A stretch of 17,967 nucleotides of DNA, taken from contig JBDREA010000130.1 in NCBI GenBank assembly GCA_043820265.1, forward strand, positions 1-17,967. The letters run 5' to 3'. This stretch comes from JBDREA01 sp043820265. GTDB lineage: Archaea > Altiarchaeota > Altiarchaeia > IMC4 > JBDREA01. The position numbers and the translations under genes were made by a program. The first letter of the stretch is position 1; each line of letters starts with the position of its first letter. This document shows, one piece after another, positions 6,872-14,911 of this stretch. A model generated the notes under the pieces. That model did not search any database. It was not told the DNA's origin and saw only the letters and a list, made by a program, of their open reading frames with translations.

Positions 6872-7039
6872 TTATCTCTCTTTTACTCCGAAGGCTTTTT
6901 GGAGATATACTCTGGGGATTTTTCTGTTGACGAATTGGATTGACTCTGGCAGCATTTCCGCCTCTGCCTTTGGTTGAGGTTGAGAAACCCTTCTTCTTCC
7001 TCCGCTGTTTGGATCTTTTGGACCAGGAGGTTTAGACAT
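6872..7039 (-). CDS. Small ORF, 55 aa, unknown
   Basis: A complete ATG-to-TAA frame on the minus strand. The first 30 residues are Pro/Gly/Arg/Gln-rich and probably disordered (MSKPPGPKDPNSGGRRR). The last 25 look like a compact helix or binding segment (ESIQFVNRKIPRVYLQKAFG) ending in a basic tail. Codon use (AGA, GGA, ATA/ATC mix) matches the neighbours. A TATA-like ACTATATCA sits at 7084-7092 on minus, about 45 bases before the ATG, giving a leader of about 20 bases. There is no Shine-Dalgarno site. It stands alone, divergent from gyrB. I do not recognise a family. The basic composition would suit a nucleic-acid- or protein-binding peptide, but this is only a guess. Confidence 0.5.
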   Translation of the reverse strand: MSKPPGPKDPNSGGRRRVSQPQPKAEAEMLPESIQFVNRKIPRVYLQKAFGVKER

Positions 7040-7319
7040 TGGCGTGTATTAGGAATTTGAGGCTTAAATTATCTGTTTAAGTTTGATATAGTCAAAAAAT
7101 ATCTTTTTAGGGGGGGATTTTCCTTTAATTTAATCGACTGTTTTTCGGGGTATTTCAGCTAAATTATTTCAACTAAGAATTTCCCCTGTTTTCAACCCTT
7201 TTTATTTGAATAAATGTAATAGATTCCGTTGATAATTCTCAGGAGAATTAATAGGCCGCAGCATATCGATATTAAATGCCGTTGAAAGAGCTTGAGAAAT
7301 TAATGATTTAGTGTGAAAC
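7040..7319. promoter_or_regulatory. Upstream region of gyrB
   Basis: An AT-rich 280-base region between the divergent 55-aa ORF and gyrB. It contains the 18-bp palindrome at 7233-7250. A TATA-like GATATTAAAT at 7268-7277 would start gyrB transcription near 7300, with a leader of about 20 bases. Other AT-rich stretches (7081-7110, 7160-7215) could be further promoter elements. No other gene is seen. Confidence 0.45.
7233..7250. promoter_or_regulatory. 18-bp palindrome upstream of gyrB (candidate operator)
   Basis: TAATTCTCAGGAGAATTA is an 8-bp perfect inverted repeat around a 2-base centre. It is centred about 78 bases before the gyrB ATG and just upstream of the TATA-like box at 7268-7277. 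Dyads of this size and position typically bind dimeric HTH regulators that act upstream of the archaeal promoter. The regulator is unknown. Confidence 0.5.
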
Positions 7320-9218
7320 ATGGATAGTAAATCAGAGGGATATTCAGCGAAAGATATCCAGGTTTTGGAGGGTTTGAGCGCGGTTCGAAAACGGCCTTCC
7401 ATGTATATTGGTTCGACGAGCAGCCGGGGGCTGCATCACTTGGTCTATGAGGTTGTGGATAACAGCATTGATGAGGCTTTGGCTGGTTTTTGCAGTCACA
7501 TTCAGGTGACAGTTTACAAGGATAATACGGTCACTGTCTCAGATGATGGGAGGGGGATTCCCGTTGAGATCCACGAGAAGTACAAGAAGCCTGCTTTGGA
7601 GGTTGTGTTGACTCAGTTGCATGCCGGCGGAAAATTCGATAATAAGGCATACAAGGTTTCGGGGGGTCTTCACGGTGTGGGTTTGTCTGTTGTGAACGCC
7701 CTTTCTGAGTGGATGAACGTTTCTGTGGGACGGGATGGTAAGACCTACGAGCAAAGGTTTAAAAGGGGAGAACCAGCCGGGGCGATGAAGGTTTTGGGCA
7801 AAGCGGAGAAATCTGGCACTACAATAAAATTCAAGCCGGATAGCGAGATATTTGAGACCTTGGAGTTTAGTTTTGAGTTGCTCTCCCAAAGACTTAGGGA
7901 ACTGGCTTTTCTAAACAAGGGTTTGAGGATAGATATACTCGATGAGCGCACAGGTGATGAACACAACTTTCACTATGAAGGGGGGATTATTAGTTTCGTC
8001 GAACACATCAACAGGAACAAAAATCCCCTCCATGAAGAGGTTATCTATGTGCAAAAGACGAAAAGTGACATGGAGATGGAGTTGGCTATGCAGTATACTG
8101 AGGGGTTTCTTGAAAACATTTTTTCGTTTGCCAACAACATCAACACAGTTGAGGGGGGAACGCATCTGACCGGTTTTAAGACGGCCTTGACCCGTGTCAT
8201 CAACGATTACGGAAAAAGCAATAAGTTATTAAAGGATATAAGTTTGTCTGGCGACGACGTCCGGGAGGGGATGTCGATGGTTATTTCTGTTAAGCTCCAA
8301 AATCCCCAGTTTGAGGGCCAGACCAAGACTAAACTCGGAAATCAGGCGGTTAGGGGTATGGTTGAATCCATGGTGAGCGAGGGATTGTCCACTTTTTTCG
8401 AGGAGCATCCTGCTGAAGCCCAGAAGATTCTTTCTAAATGTTTGAACGCGGCAGCTGCCCGTGAGGCGGCAAGGAAGGCGAGGGATCTGACCAGAAGGAA
8501 GGGTTTGCTTGAAGGGGGGAGTCTGCCTGGGAAACTTGCGGACTGTCAGGAACGCGATCCGACCAAATGCGAGATCTATCTGGTCGAAGGTGATTCTGCG
8601 GGCGGATCAGCCAAGCAGGGTCGAAACCGTGCCTTTCAGGCTATCTTGCCTCTTAGGGGGAAGATCTTGAATGTGGAGAAGGCGAGGTTGCATAAGATAA
8701 TCGAAAACAACGAGATTCGTACCATGATTTTGGCTTTTGGCACAAATATCGGTGAAGAGTTTGATTTGGGTAAGCTTAGATATCATAAGATAATCATCAT
8801 GACGGACGCCGACGTGGATGGGGCGCACATCAGGACTTTGATTTTGACTTTCTTTTACAGGTATTTGCCTGATCTTATCGAGCATGGCCACGTTTTCATC
8901 GCGCAGCCGCCGTTGTTTAAGCTTAAGGCGGGTAGATCAGAGGATTACCTTTACAATGATCTCGAATTGCAAAAGAAGATTAAGGATATCGGAGAAGGCA
9001 AGTATTCGATTCAGCGGTATAAGGGTCTTGGAGAGATGAACCCGGATCAGCTTTGGGATACTACCATGAATCCGGAAGATCGTAAACTGATTCGGGTCAC
9101 CGTTGAAGACGCGGTCGCAGCAGACGAGATTTTCACGATCCTCATGGGAGACCAGGTTGAGCCTAGGCGGGCCTTCATTGAAAAACACGCAAAGGATGTG
9201 GTGGACTTGGACGTTTAA
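7320..9218 (+). CDS. gyrB: DNA gyrase subunit B
   Basis: ATPase and TOPRIM subunit of DNA gyrase, which introduces negative supercoils together with GyrA. At 632 aa it is the usual short-form length without insertions. The GHKL domain has the N-box 'YEVVDNSIDEA' (E44, N48), G1 'SDDGRGIP' (D75, G77) and the ATP-lid 'GGLHGVGLSVVNALS'. The transducer follows ('QTKTKLGNQAVRG'). The TOPRIM domain carries VEGDSAGGSA with catalytic E423 and TDADVDGAH with D496, D498 and D500 for Mg2+. The C-terminal 'QRYKGLGEMNPDQLW' is the gyrase/topo IV tail. The ATG at 7320 places the conserved 'IQVLEGLSAVRKRPSMYIG' at the normal distance from the N-terminus. gyrA follows after 3 bases. Gyrase in archaea is known to be of bacterial origin. 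No key residue is missing. Confidence 0.97.
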   Translation: MDSKSEGYSAKDIQVLEGLSAVRKRPSMYIGSTSSRGLHHLVYEVVDNSIDEALAGFCSHIQVTVYKDNTVTVSDDGRGIPVEIHEKYKKPALEVVLTQLHAGGKFDNKAYKVSGGLHGVGLSVVNALSEWMNVSVGRDGKTYEQRFKRGEPAGAMKVLGKAEKSGTTIKFKPDSEIFETLEFSFELLSQRLRELAFLNKGLRIDILDERTGDEHNFHYEGGIISFVEHINRNKNPLHEEVIYVQKTKSDMEMELAMQYTEGFLENIFSFANNINTVEGGTHLTGFKTALTRVINDYGKSNKLLKDISLSGDDVREGMSMVISVKLQNPQFEGQTKTKLGNQAVRGMVESMVSEGLSTFFEEHPAEAQKILSKCLNAAAAREAARKARDLTRRKGLLEGGSLPGKLADCQERDPTKCEIYLVEGDSAGGSAKQGRNRAFQAILPLRGKILNVEKARLHKIIENNEIRTMILAFGTNIGEEFDLGKLRYHKIIIMTDADVDGAHIRTLILTFFYRYLPDLIEHGHVFIAQPPLFKLKAGRSEDYLYNDLELQKKIKDIGEGKYSIQRYKGLGEMNPDQLWDTTMNPEDRKLIRVTVEDAVAADEIFTILMGDQVEPRRAFIEKHAKDVVDLDV

Positions 9219-9221
9219 ACG

Positions 9222-11646
9222 ATGGCTGAAGAGATAAAAGATAGGGTCATAGACGCAGAGATGAGCAAGAGCTACATCACCTATGCCATGAGCGTTATTG
9301 TGGGAAGAGCGCTTCCAGACGTCAGAGACGGCCTTAAGCCTGTTCACAGGCGAATCCTTTATGGTATGCGTGACCTAGACAACACACCTGACAAGCCCTA
9401 TAAGAAATCTGCGCGCGTTGTTGGTGAAGTCATGGGTAAGTATCACCCCCACGGCGATTCTGCCATCTATGAGACGATGGTCAGGATGGCCCAAGTATTC
9501 AGTCTCAGATATCCTTTAGTCGACGGGCAGGGAAACTTTGGGTCTATTGACGGGGACAGGGCTGCTGCGATGAGATACACTGAGGTGCGGCTCAGTAAGA
9601 TCGCATTGACTGTCCTGGGCGACTTAGACAAGGACACCGTCGACTGGGTGGACAACTTTGACGGGTCGCTTAAGGAGCCTAGGGTGATGCCTTCGGCTTT
9701 GCCTAATCTTTTGGTTAACGGTTCTTCTGGGATAGCGGTCGGTATGGCTACAAACATTCCACCACATAATCTTGGTGAGATCGTTGATGCATGTATTGCT
9801 GTTATCGATGAACCGACGATTGATGCTTTTGGTTTGTTGGAGTATCTCCCCGGACCGGATTTCCCGACAGGCGGTCTTATTCTCGGGACCTCTGGGATAA
9901 AGATGGCATACGCGACGGGTAGAGGCTCCATCAAGATGCGGGCTAAGACCAGCGTCGAAGAGGTGGCCGGCAGGGATAGGATAATCGTTTCGGAGATTCC
10001 TTATATGGTCAATAAGAGCAATCTTCTTGAAACAATCGCCGATCTTGTAAGGGATAAAAGGGTTGATGGGATTTCTGATTTAAGGGATGAATCAGATAAA
10101 GATGGTATCCGTGTTGTAATCGAGTTGAAGAAGGATGCATCAAGCGATGTTGTCTTAAATCAGCTCTTTAAGCACAGTCAGCTGCAATCTAATTTTGGCG
10201 TGATAAACCTGGCTCTCGTCGATGGTCAGCCTGTTGTATTAAACCTTAAGCAGACCCTTGATGAATTTCTGAAATTCCGATTAGAGGTTGTTACGAAGAG
10301 AAGCAGATTCGAGTTGGCTAAGGCTCAAGCTAGGGCCCACATACTCGAAGGATTAAAGATCGCTATTTCCAACCTTGACGCCGTTGTAAAACTTATTCGG
10401 GCTGCAAAAGATCCTCCCACCGCTGAGGCGCAACTTAAGTCAAAGTTCAAACTCAGTGAGGAGCAGGCCAAGGCTATCCTGAATATGCGCTTGTCCCAGC
10501 TCACTCGATTATCTATGGACAAGTTAAATGAAGAATTCGAATCCCTGAAAAAACTCATAAGCTACCTCAAAGACCTTCTCTCATCCGACGAAAAGATAAT
10601 GGGTGTCGTAAAGGATGAGTTGATTGAGCTCAAGAAAACCTTCGGCGACGGCAGGAGAACGCAGATTGTGGAGGGGTGTGGAGGATCTTGAAGATGAGGA
10701 TCTGATTCCTGAAGAAAAGGTTGTCGTAACATTGACTGCAGATGGTTATGTGAAAAAGGTCCCTGAAGATGAGTACAGGGCCCAGGGCAGGGGCGGTCGG
10801 GGAGTTATCGGGATTCAACCCAAAGAGGAGGACTTCGTCGTAGACATCTTTGTTTGTTCGACGCATGACAATATATTTGTCTTCTCGAACCTTGGGAGGG
10901 TTTATTGGATGAAGGGCTACAATATCCCTTCGACCTCGCGATACGCCAAAGGTAAGGCCATAGTGAATCTTTTGTCGATGAAGCAAGACGAGAGGGTCAC
11001 GGATATGATTCCAGTATCTGATTTCTCCCAGAAGGGCTTTCTCGTGATCGCAACAAAGAATGGATTAGTTAAAAAGACGTCGCTTTCGGCTTACTCTAAA
11101 CCCCGGAAAGGGGGTATAATCGGGTGTTTACTCAGGGAAGGCGACGAAGTTATTGAGGCAAAACTTACAAGCGGTACGGATGAGATAATCATTGGGACTG
11201 CCCATGGTAAGGCGATTAGGTTCCCTGAATCCCAGGTTAGACCTATGGGCAGAAACACAACAGGTGTGAGAGGGATTAAACTGAAGAAGGGCGACGAGGC
11301 CATATCTATGGCTACGGTGAACAAAGATGCCACCTTATTATCGGTTACCGAGAATGGCTTCGGAAAGCGCACCCTAGTCTCAGCGTATCCCCTCCAAAAC
11401 AGGGGAGGTCAGGGCGTATTGGATATCAAGACTAACGAACGGAACGGGCCTGTGATAGCCATTAGAGACGTCTCAGACACCCATAATCTGATGCTTACGA
11501 CAAACGATGGCATAATAATCAAGATACCGGTAGATTCCATCTCTGTGGTTGGGAGAAATACGATGGGCGTAATCCTGATAAAAGTCAAAGAACATCAGAA
11601 GTTGGCTGCTGTCACAAGAATCAGCTACGAGGAAGACGGAGAATAG
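9222..11646 (+). pseudogene. gyrA: DNA gyrase subunit A, interrupted by a single-base frameshift
   Basis: Breakage-reunion subunit of gyrase. The N-terminal frame (9222-10691) carries 'DGLKPVHRRILYGM', the active-site tyrosine Y119 in AAAMRYTEVRL, the tower and the coiled-coil region. It then runs out of frame after 'RRTQIVE'. The C-terminal frame resumes with 'GVEDLEDEDLIPEE' and encodes the beta-pinwheel, including the GyrA-box QGRGGRG (canonical QRRGGKG; the first Arg is Gly here). The break is at the G-run 10673-10676. Skipping one G, join(9222..10673,10675..11646), restores an uninterrupted 807-aa protein of normal length. The second frame has no sensible start of its own (a TTG at 10624 reads through non-homologous residues). 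So this is a sequencing or assembly error, a real mutation or programmed +1 frameshifting, not a split gene. Both halves are otherwise intact. Confidence 0.9.
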
Positions 11647-11652
11647 GTCTGG

Positions 11653-11669
11653 GTTTTTTAATATATATC
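11653..11669 (+). promoter_or_regulatory. TATA-type promoter of aIF2-beta, also T-run after gyrA
   Basis: A T-run at 11654-11659 leads into AATATATATCT. The TATA centre near 11662 is about 25 bases before the ATG at 11687, so the transcript is probably leaderless. The T-run directly after the gyrA stop may also terminate gyrBA transcription. Confidence 0.6.
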
Positions 11670-11686
11670 TCCTATTTGTTGCCCGT

Positions 11687-12103
11687 ATGGACTCATTTGA
11701 CTATAAAGGGCTTCTTGACAGGGCTGATGCTAATTTGCCCGAGAAACTCAAGAAACATGATCGCTTTGAGCTTCCTGAGGCAGACATTTTCGTTGAGGGC
11801 AACCAGACAATCATAAAAAACTTCAATGAAGTATCGACCTCCCTTAACAGAAAACCCATCCATGTCTTCAAGTTCCTTCTTAAGGAACTGGCAGCCCCAG
11901 GAACACTTGACGGCAGCCGGGTTGTGATTCAGCGGGTTCTTCGAAGAAATATCATTAATCAGCGCATTGAAGACTATGCTAAAGAGTTCGTGCTTTGTCA
12001 TGAATGCGGCAGACCTGACACGAAGGTGACTTCCCTCGAAGGCGAGAAGATCGTGAAATGCGAGGCCTGCGGCGGATGGTGGCCTCTTCGAAGAATTAAA
12101 TGA
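11687..12103 (+). CDS. Archaeal translation initiation factor aIF2 subunit beta
   Basis: A 138-aa protein, the typical aIF2-beta length. The N-terminal helix ('YKGLLDRADANLP') binds the gamma subunit. The central alpha-beta domain contains 'NQTIIKNFNEVSTSLNR' and 'HVFKFLLKELAAPGTLDG'. The C-terminal zinc ribbon has CHEC (C104, C107) and CEAC (C125, C128). With the alpha and gamma subunits it delivers initiator Met-tRNA to the small ribosomal subunit. It follows gyrA by 40 bases, with its own TATA box at 11657-11667, and precedes a DUF424 gene by 14 bases. aIF2-beta/DUF424 adjacency is a common archaeal arrangement. The start at 11687 fits both the promoter spacing and the family N-terminus. 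Confidence 0.95.
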   Translation: MDSFDYKGLLDRADANLPEKLKKHDRFELPEADIFVEGNQTIIKNFNEVSTSLNRKPIHVFKFLLKELAAPGTLDGSRVVIQRVLRRNIINQRIEDYAKEFVLCHECGRPDTKVTSLEGEKIVKCEACGGWWPLRRIK

Positions 12104-12117
12104 TTTTTCTTTGAAAA

Positions 12118-12414
12118 ATGTTTTCTGTCAAAGTCCACAATAAATACGGTGAGACCTTAGTCGCGGCTTGTGACATCGAGATTTTAGGTAAAAAGTTTTC
12201 CGAGGGAGACTTGGAATTGATGGTTTCTGGGGAATTTTATGGGGGGCAAGAAGCGAGCTTTGAAGAAATTCTTTGTTTAGCGCAGGACTCATCCATTGCC
12301 AATTTTTCAGGGAACAATATCGTGGGTCAAGCCATTGCGGCAGGAATCGTAGATGAGGAATATGTCATCAACATAGGTGGAGTGAAACACGCCCAGATAA
12401 TTGAGCTTTCTTAG
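12118..12414 (+). CDS. DUF424 family protein
   Basis: A 98-aa protein of the archaeal DUF424 family. Recognisable blocks are 'VKVHNKYGETLVAACD' at the N-terminus, 'LGKKFSEGDLELMVSGEFYGG' (read as two adjoining blocks) and the C-terminal 'INIGGVKHAQIIEL'. Function is unknown. Members are small, widespread in archaea and often encoded beside aIF2-beta, as here 14 bases downstream, which suggests a role near translation. The ATG at 12118 has no Shine-Dalgarno site and is probably translated from the aIF2-beta transcript. The 3' end overlaps the converging M50 peptidase gene by four bases. Confidence 0.85.
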   Translation: MFSVKVHNKYGETLVAACDIEILGKKFSEGDLELMVSGEFYGGQEASFEEILCLAQDSSIANFSGNNIVGQAIAAGIVDEEYVINIGGVKHAQIIELS

Positions 12415-13037
12415 AACATAAAAGAGAATATCAGTGCTACAAAGAAAAGGGAAACATGCACTATTTTATTCCATTGCCATACCTTTGCCCCATCTAATCC
12501 TCCAATGGGTATAAGGTTGAAAAGTGCCAGCCAAGAGTTTATTTTAAACCCAAAGAATGCTACTCCTGAAAAGAGCGTCACTGGAGAGTAAGATAAAACC
12601 AAAAAGAAAAAAGCAAGGACTATATTTGCAACTGGTCCAGAAACAGATATTAACCCATTCTCCTTTCTTGTGACAGGATTGTATGTCACAACAGCTCCTG
12701 GAGCCGCAAAGAGGAATCCTAAAAAAGAGCTGAGTAATGCAACAGTAAGCATCTGGTTATCTGCGCGAAACTCGGAAAAACACCCATATGATTGGGCTGT
12801 AAACTTATGAGCCAGTTCGTGAGATATGAATCCTGCTCCTGCTGTGAGGAGGGTTGAAAAAAATACGAAGAAAACTAAGGAGACATCTGTAGTGGCTCCT
12901 CCAAGCATAAGGATTGTGAAGGCCGTCGATATTACGAGCCATGCCTTGGTTAAATCCCTTAATTCGATGTTTGAGGATTGAACTGGCCCAAATCGTAAAC
13001 TTTTATAGTTTGGTGGAAATCCGCTGCTTAAGGCCAT
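12411..13037 (-). CDS. M50 family (site-2-protease type) membrane metallopeptidase
   Basis: A 208-aa integral membrane protein with several hydrophobic segments (about 32-67, 94-112, 128-150, 155-178 and 190-208). The zinc motif HELAH (H73, E74, H77) lies in a helix start 'GFISHELAHKF'. The third ligand motif is NLIPIGGLDGAKV, with D182. Both are diagnostic of the site-2 protease family that cuts within the membrane. The conserved 'SVSGPVANIVLA' segment (131-142) is present. No PDZ or CBS domain is attached, giving the short archaeal form. The gene starts 2 bases after the arginine decarboxylase stop, so it is the last gene of the cdc6-led operon. The substrate, perhaps a membrane-tethered regulator, cannot be inferred. 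Confidence 0.85.
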   Translation of the reverse strand: MALSSGFPPNYKSLRFGPVQSSNIELRDLTKAWLVISTAFTILMLGGATTDVSLVFFVFFSTLLTAGAGFISHELAHKFTAQSYGCFSEFRADNQMLTVALLSSFLGFLFAAPGAVVTYNPVTRKENGLISVSGPVANIVLAFFFLVLSYSPVTLFSGVAFFGFKINSWLALFNLIPIGGLDGAKVWQWNKIVHVSLFFVALIFSFMF

Positions 13038-13039
13038 AT

Positions 13040-13516
13040 TCAGGGTAGTAGGATGACGGCTGCTATCACCGAACCATACTCTTGTTGGGGTACTTCAGTC
13101 AATTCGACGCTTACGTAATCCTCTGTGATTATCTGCATATTCCTGGATTGCGCCATCTCTAAAAGTTTTTCCTTTAGATCAGTTTTCAAAGTCTTTTTTT
13201 CTTTGAATCCGGAATCTTCTGCTATCAATCCAAAGTCTTGGTCGCCTGAGAGGCTTTCACATTGAGCCCAACCCACTCCCGCGCTTATCCGTTCTCCTCC
13301 TTGTCCGTCGATATGGGATAATACACAATAGGTTATTGTTCCAGGGGGGATTGGAACGGGTTGGATTTTAACGGTATTTCTTGGAAGTACTGATGAAACC
13401 TTAACGAGATTGCACATGTCAATGCCAGCTTCCCAGAGGGCTCGGTCAAAAGAGTTGAGATGAGATATTTTGCTGACTCCTAATCCTGATGTCACAAAGA
13501 ATCGTGAAGGTTTCAT
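13040..13516 (-). CDS. pdaD: Pyruvoyl-dependent arginine decarboxylase
   Basis: A 158-aa proenzyme that decarboxylates arginine to agmatine, the first step of archaeal polyamine synthesis. It self-cleaves at the Ser-Ser pair in 'KVSSVLP' (S41-S42) to give a beta chain and an alpha chain with an N-terminal pyruvoyl group. Family hallmarks are 'FFVTSGLGVSKISHLNSFD', 'GIDMCNL', 'GERISAGVGWA' (E75, catalytic region) and the C-terminal 'YGSVIAAVILLP'. The length is close to the roughly 165 aa of characterised homologues. The start codon overlaps the cdc6 stop in an AGATGA arrangement, so translation coupling is likely. The gene lies between cdc6 and a membrane peptidase. No key residue appears lost. 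Confidence 0.92.
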   Translation of the reverse strand: MKPSRFFVTSGLGVSKISHLNSFDRALWEAGIDMCNLVKVSSVLPRNTVKIQPVPIPPGTITYCVLSHIDGQGGERISAGVGWAQCESLSGDQDFGLIAEDSGFKEKKTLKTDLKEKLLEMAQSRNMQIITEDYVSVELTEVPQQEYGSVIAAVILLP

Positions 13517-14784
13517 CTTTGACCTTTTAACCCCAGACTTGCAGTGACAATATTTTTTATTTCTTTAGGGTCATATCCAAGGAGTATGAGGGTAGTGTTG
13601 CCCCTTACTCCTTTACCTGAGACTGTAAGTGAAACCAAACCAAGCATTTCTAGGTCGTTGAGGTATTCCCTGAACCACCTTAAAGTCCTTGGTTTGCGGC
13701 TTATGTGCTTGCAGACTTGATCGTATTTTTCATATACTTCACCGGATGTTAAGGTGTCCTGATTTAGCCCGGAAAGTTTTTTCTGCCTTTGTCCACCTAT
13801 AATGGTTTCCGTTATTGCATATAAGACCACCTGCTGGTGTTCTGGAAGAGAGGATACGACTTCGGCCATAAGGTCTTCTTCAACCTTTTTGGCTGCTAAG
13901 CGTACGTCTTTATCGATAATCTTGGTTTCCTTTTTGCTTTCGGCAATCTCTCCTGCCCTCTGAAGCAAGCGTAAGGCATATCTTGCGTCACCGTTGGTTT
14001 TGGCTGAAATCGCTGCTATCAATTCCAGCTCAGAATCCTTTATGCAATTTCGTTTTAATCCAAGTTTCACCCTTTGCTTTAGGATTGTTGTAAGTTGAGA
14101 GGCGTTGTAGGGTTTGAACACGAGCTCTCGTTCACATAATGTGCTTTTACTTCTTGGGTCAAGTTTGTCCTTGAATCCGTATTTATTTGAGATCCCTATA
14201 ATGGCAACCTGCCCCTGAGACAACTCGTCATTTATCCTCGTCAGAGCGTACACAAGTTCGTCCAAGTTTTTAACCGTATCTATCTCGTCTAAGACGATAA
14301 TGAGTTGCAAGTTATTGTTTTTTGTCACCCTTAGAAGCCTGTCATATAAGTCACCGGGCGTTAGGCCAGTCAATCTGAAATCAGTGCGTCCGATAAAGGG
14401 CGAATCCTTAAGGATACCCTGTGTGAAGTAGTCGTTTTCCAGGACCTGGATTAGTACTTGATAATGCGATGAATGGATTTTGCAGTTCGTATAAATGGAC
14501 TTGATTTTTATGCCCTTCTTGTTTTTAGTCGGATCACTTGCTACATCCTCTAGCCTATTAGTCACGTATCTGACTACCGACGTCTTCCCTGTTCCTGTTT
14601 TTCCATAAATGAAAATGTTTTGTATCTTTTCCTGCCTTAAAATGGGTGCTAGAATCCTGCTTATTTCTCGGGATTCCCTTTCCCTGTGGGGGAGTTCGTC
14701 AGGCACATAATGGGGGGATAATACCGTTAAATCCTTGAATATAGGCCTATCGGCGAGTTCAGTGTCGAATATGTCCTCAATCAT
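13513..14784 (-). CDS. cdc6: Orc1/Cdc6 replication initiator
   Basis: A 423-aa AAA+ ATPase of the archaeal Orc1/Cdc6 family, which binds replication origins and helps load the MCM helicase. The Walker A motif is GKTGTGKTS (61-69) and Walker B is IIVLDEID (D166, E167). A sensor-1 region 'QVAIIGISNKYGFKD' and the sensor-2 region 'GDARYALRLLQRAGE' follow. The C-terminal winged helix (about 320-423) contains 'TSGEVYEKYDQVC' and 'LNDLEMLGLVS', which contact origin DNA. The conserved N-terminal block 'YVPDELPHRERE' is complete, supporting ATG 14784. A TATA-like box on minus (GGCTATAAAAAC, 14810-14821) is about 28 bases upstream, so the message is probably leaderless. The gene heads an operon with pdaD and the M50 peptidase and is divergent from sepF. 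Confidence 0.95.
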   Translation of the reverse strand: MIEDIFDTELADRPIFKDLTVLSPHYVPDELPHRERESREISRILAPILRQEKIQNIFIYGKTGTGKTSVVRYVTNRLEDVASDPTKNKKGIKIKSIYTNCKIHSSHYQVLIQVLENDYFTQGILKDSPFIGRTDFRLTGLTPGDLYDRLLRVTKNNNLQLIIVLDEIDTVKNLDELVYALTRINDELSQGQVAIIGISNKYGFKDKLDPRSKSTLCERELVFKPYNASQLTTILKQRVKLGLKRNCIKDSELELIAAISAKTNGDARYALRLLQRAGEIAESKKETKIIDKDVRLAAKKVEEDLMAEVVSSLPEHQQVVLYAITETIIGGQRQKKLSGLNQDTLTSGEVYEKYDQVCKHISRKPRTLRWFREYLNDLEMLGLVSLTVSGKGVRGNTTLILLGYDPKEIKNIVTASLGLKGQR

Positions 14785-14911
14785 TTCTTTTTCAGGGGTA
14801 TACTACGGCGTTTTTATAGCCAAGAAGATAAATATAACGCATTTAAATTAATATGTTCTAAGAGATTCTGTTCTCTTTCTAGGGAATAGACACAATAATT
14901 AGAGGTTAAAA
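14785..14911. promoter_or_regulatory. Divergent cdc6/sepF promoter region, candidate replication origin
   Basis: A 127-base intergenic region rich in A/T. The cdc6 TATA box on minus lies at 14810-14821. AT-rich sepF promoter candidates lie at 14826-14838 and 14841-14856 on plus. Two similar T-rich/G-run motifs flank the region in the same orientation: TTCTTTTTCAGGGGTAT at 14785-14801 and TTCTCTTTCTAGGGAAT at 14871-14887 (13 of 17 match). Archaeal origins often lie beside cdc6 and carry repeated initiator-binding boxes ending in G-runs. Two copies are suggestive only, and no canonical ORB sequence is visible. Confidence 0.35.

Noticed and set aside
10624..10674. Separate start (TTG 10624) for the C-terminal half of gyrA
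   Set aside because: The 17 codons it adds are an out-of-frame reading of conserved GyrA sequence, so a true split gene is unlikely.
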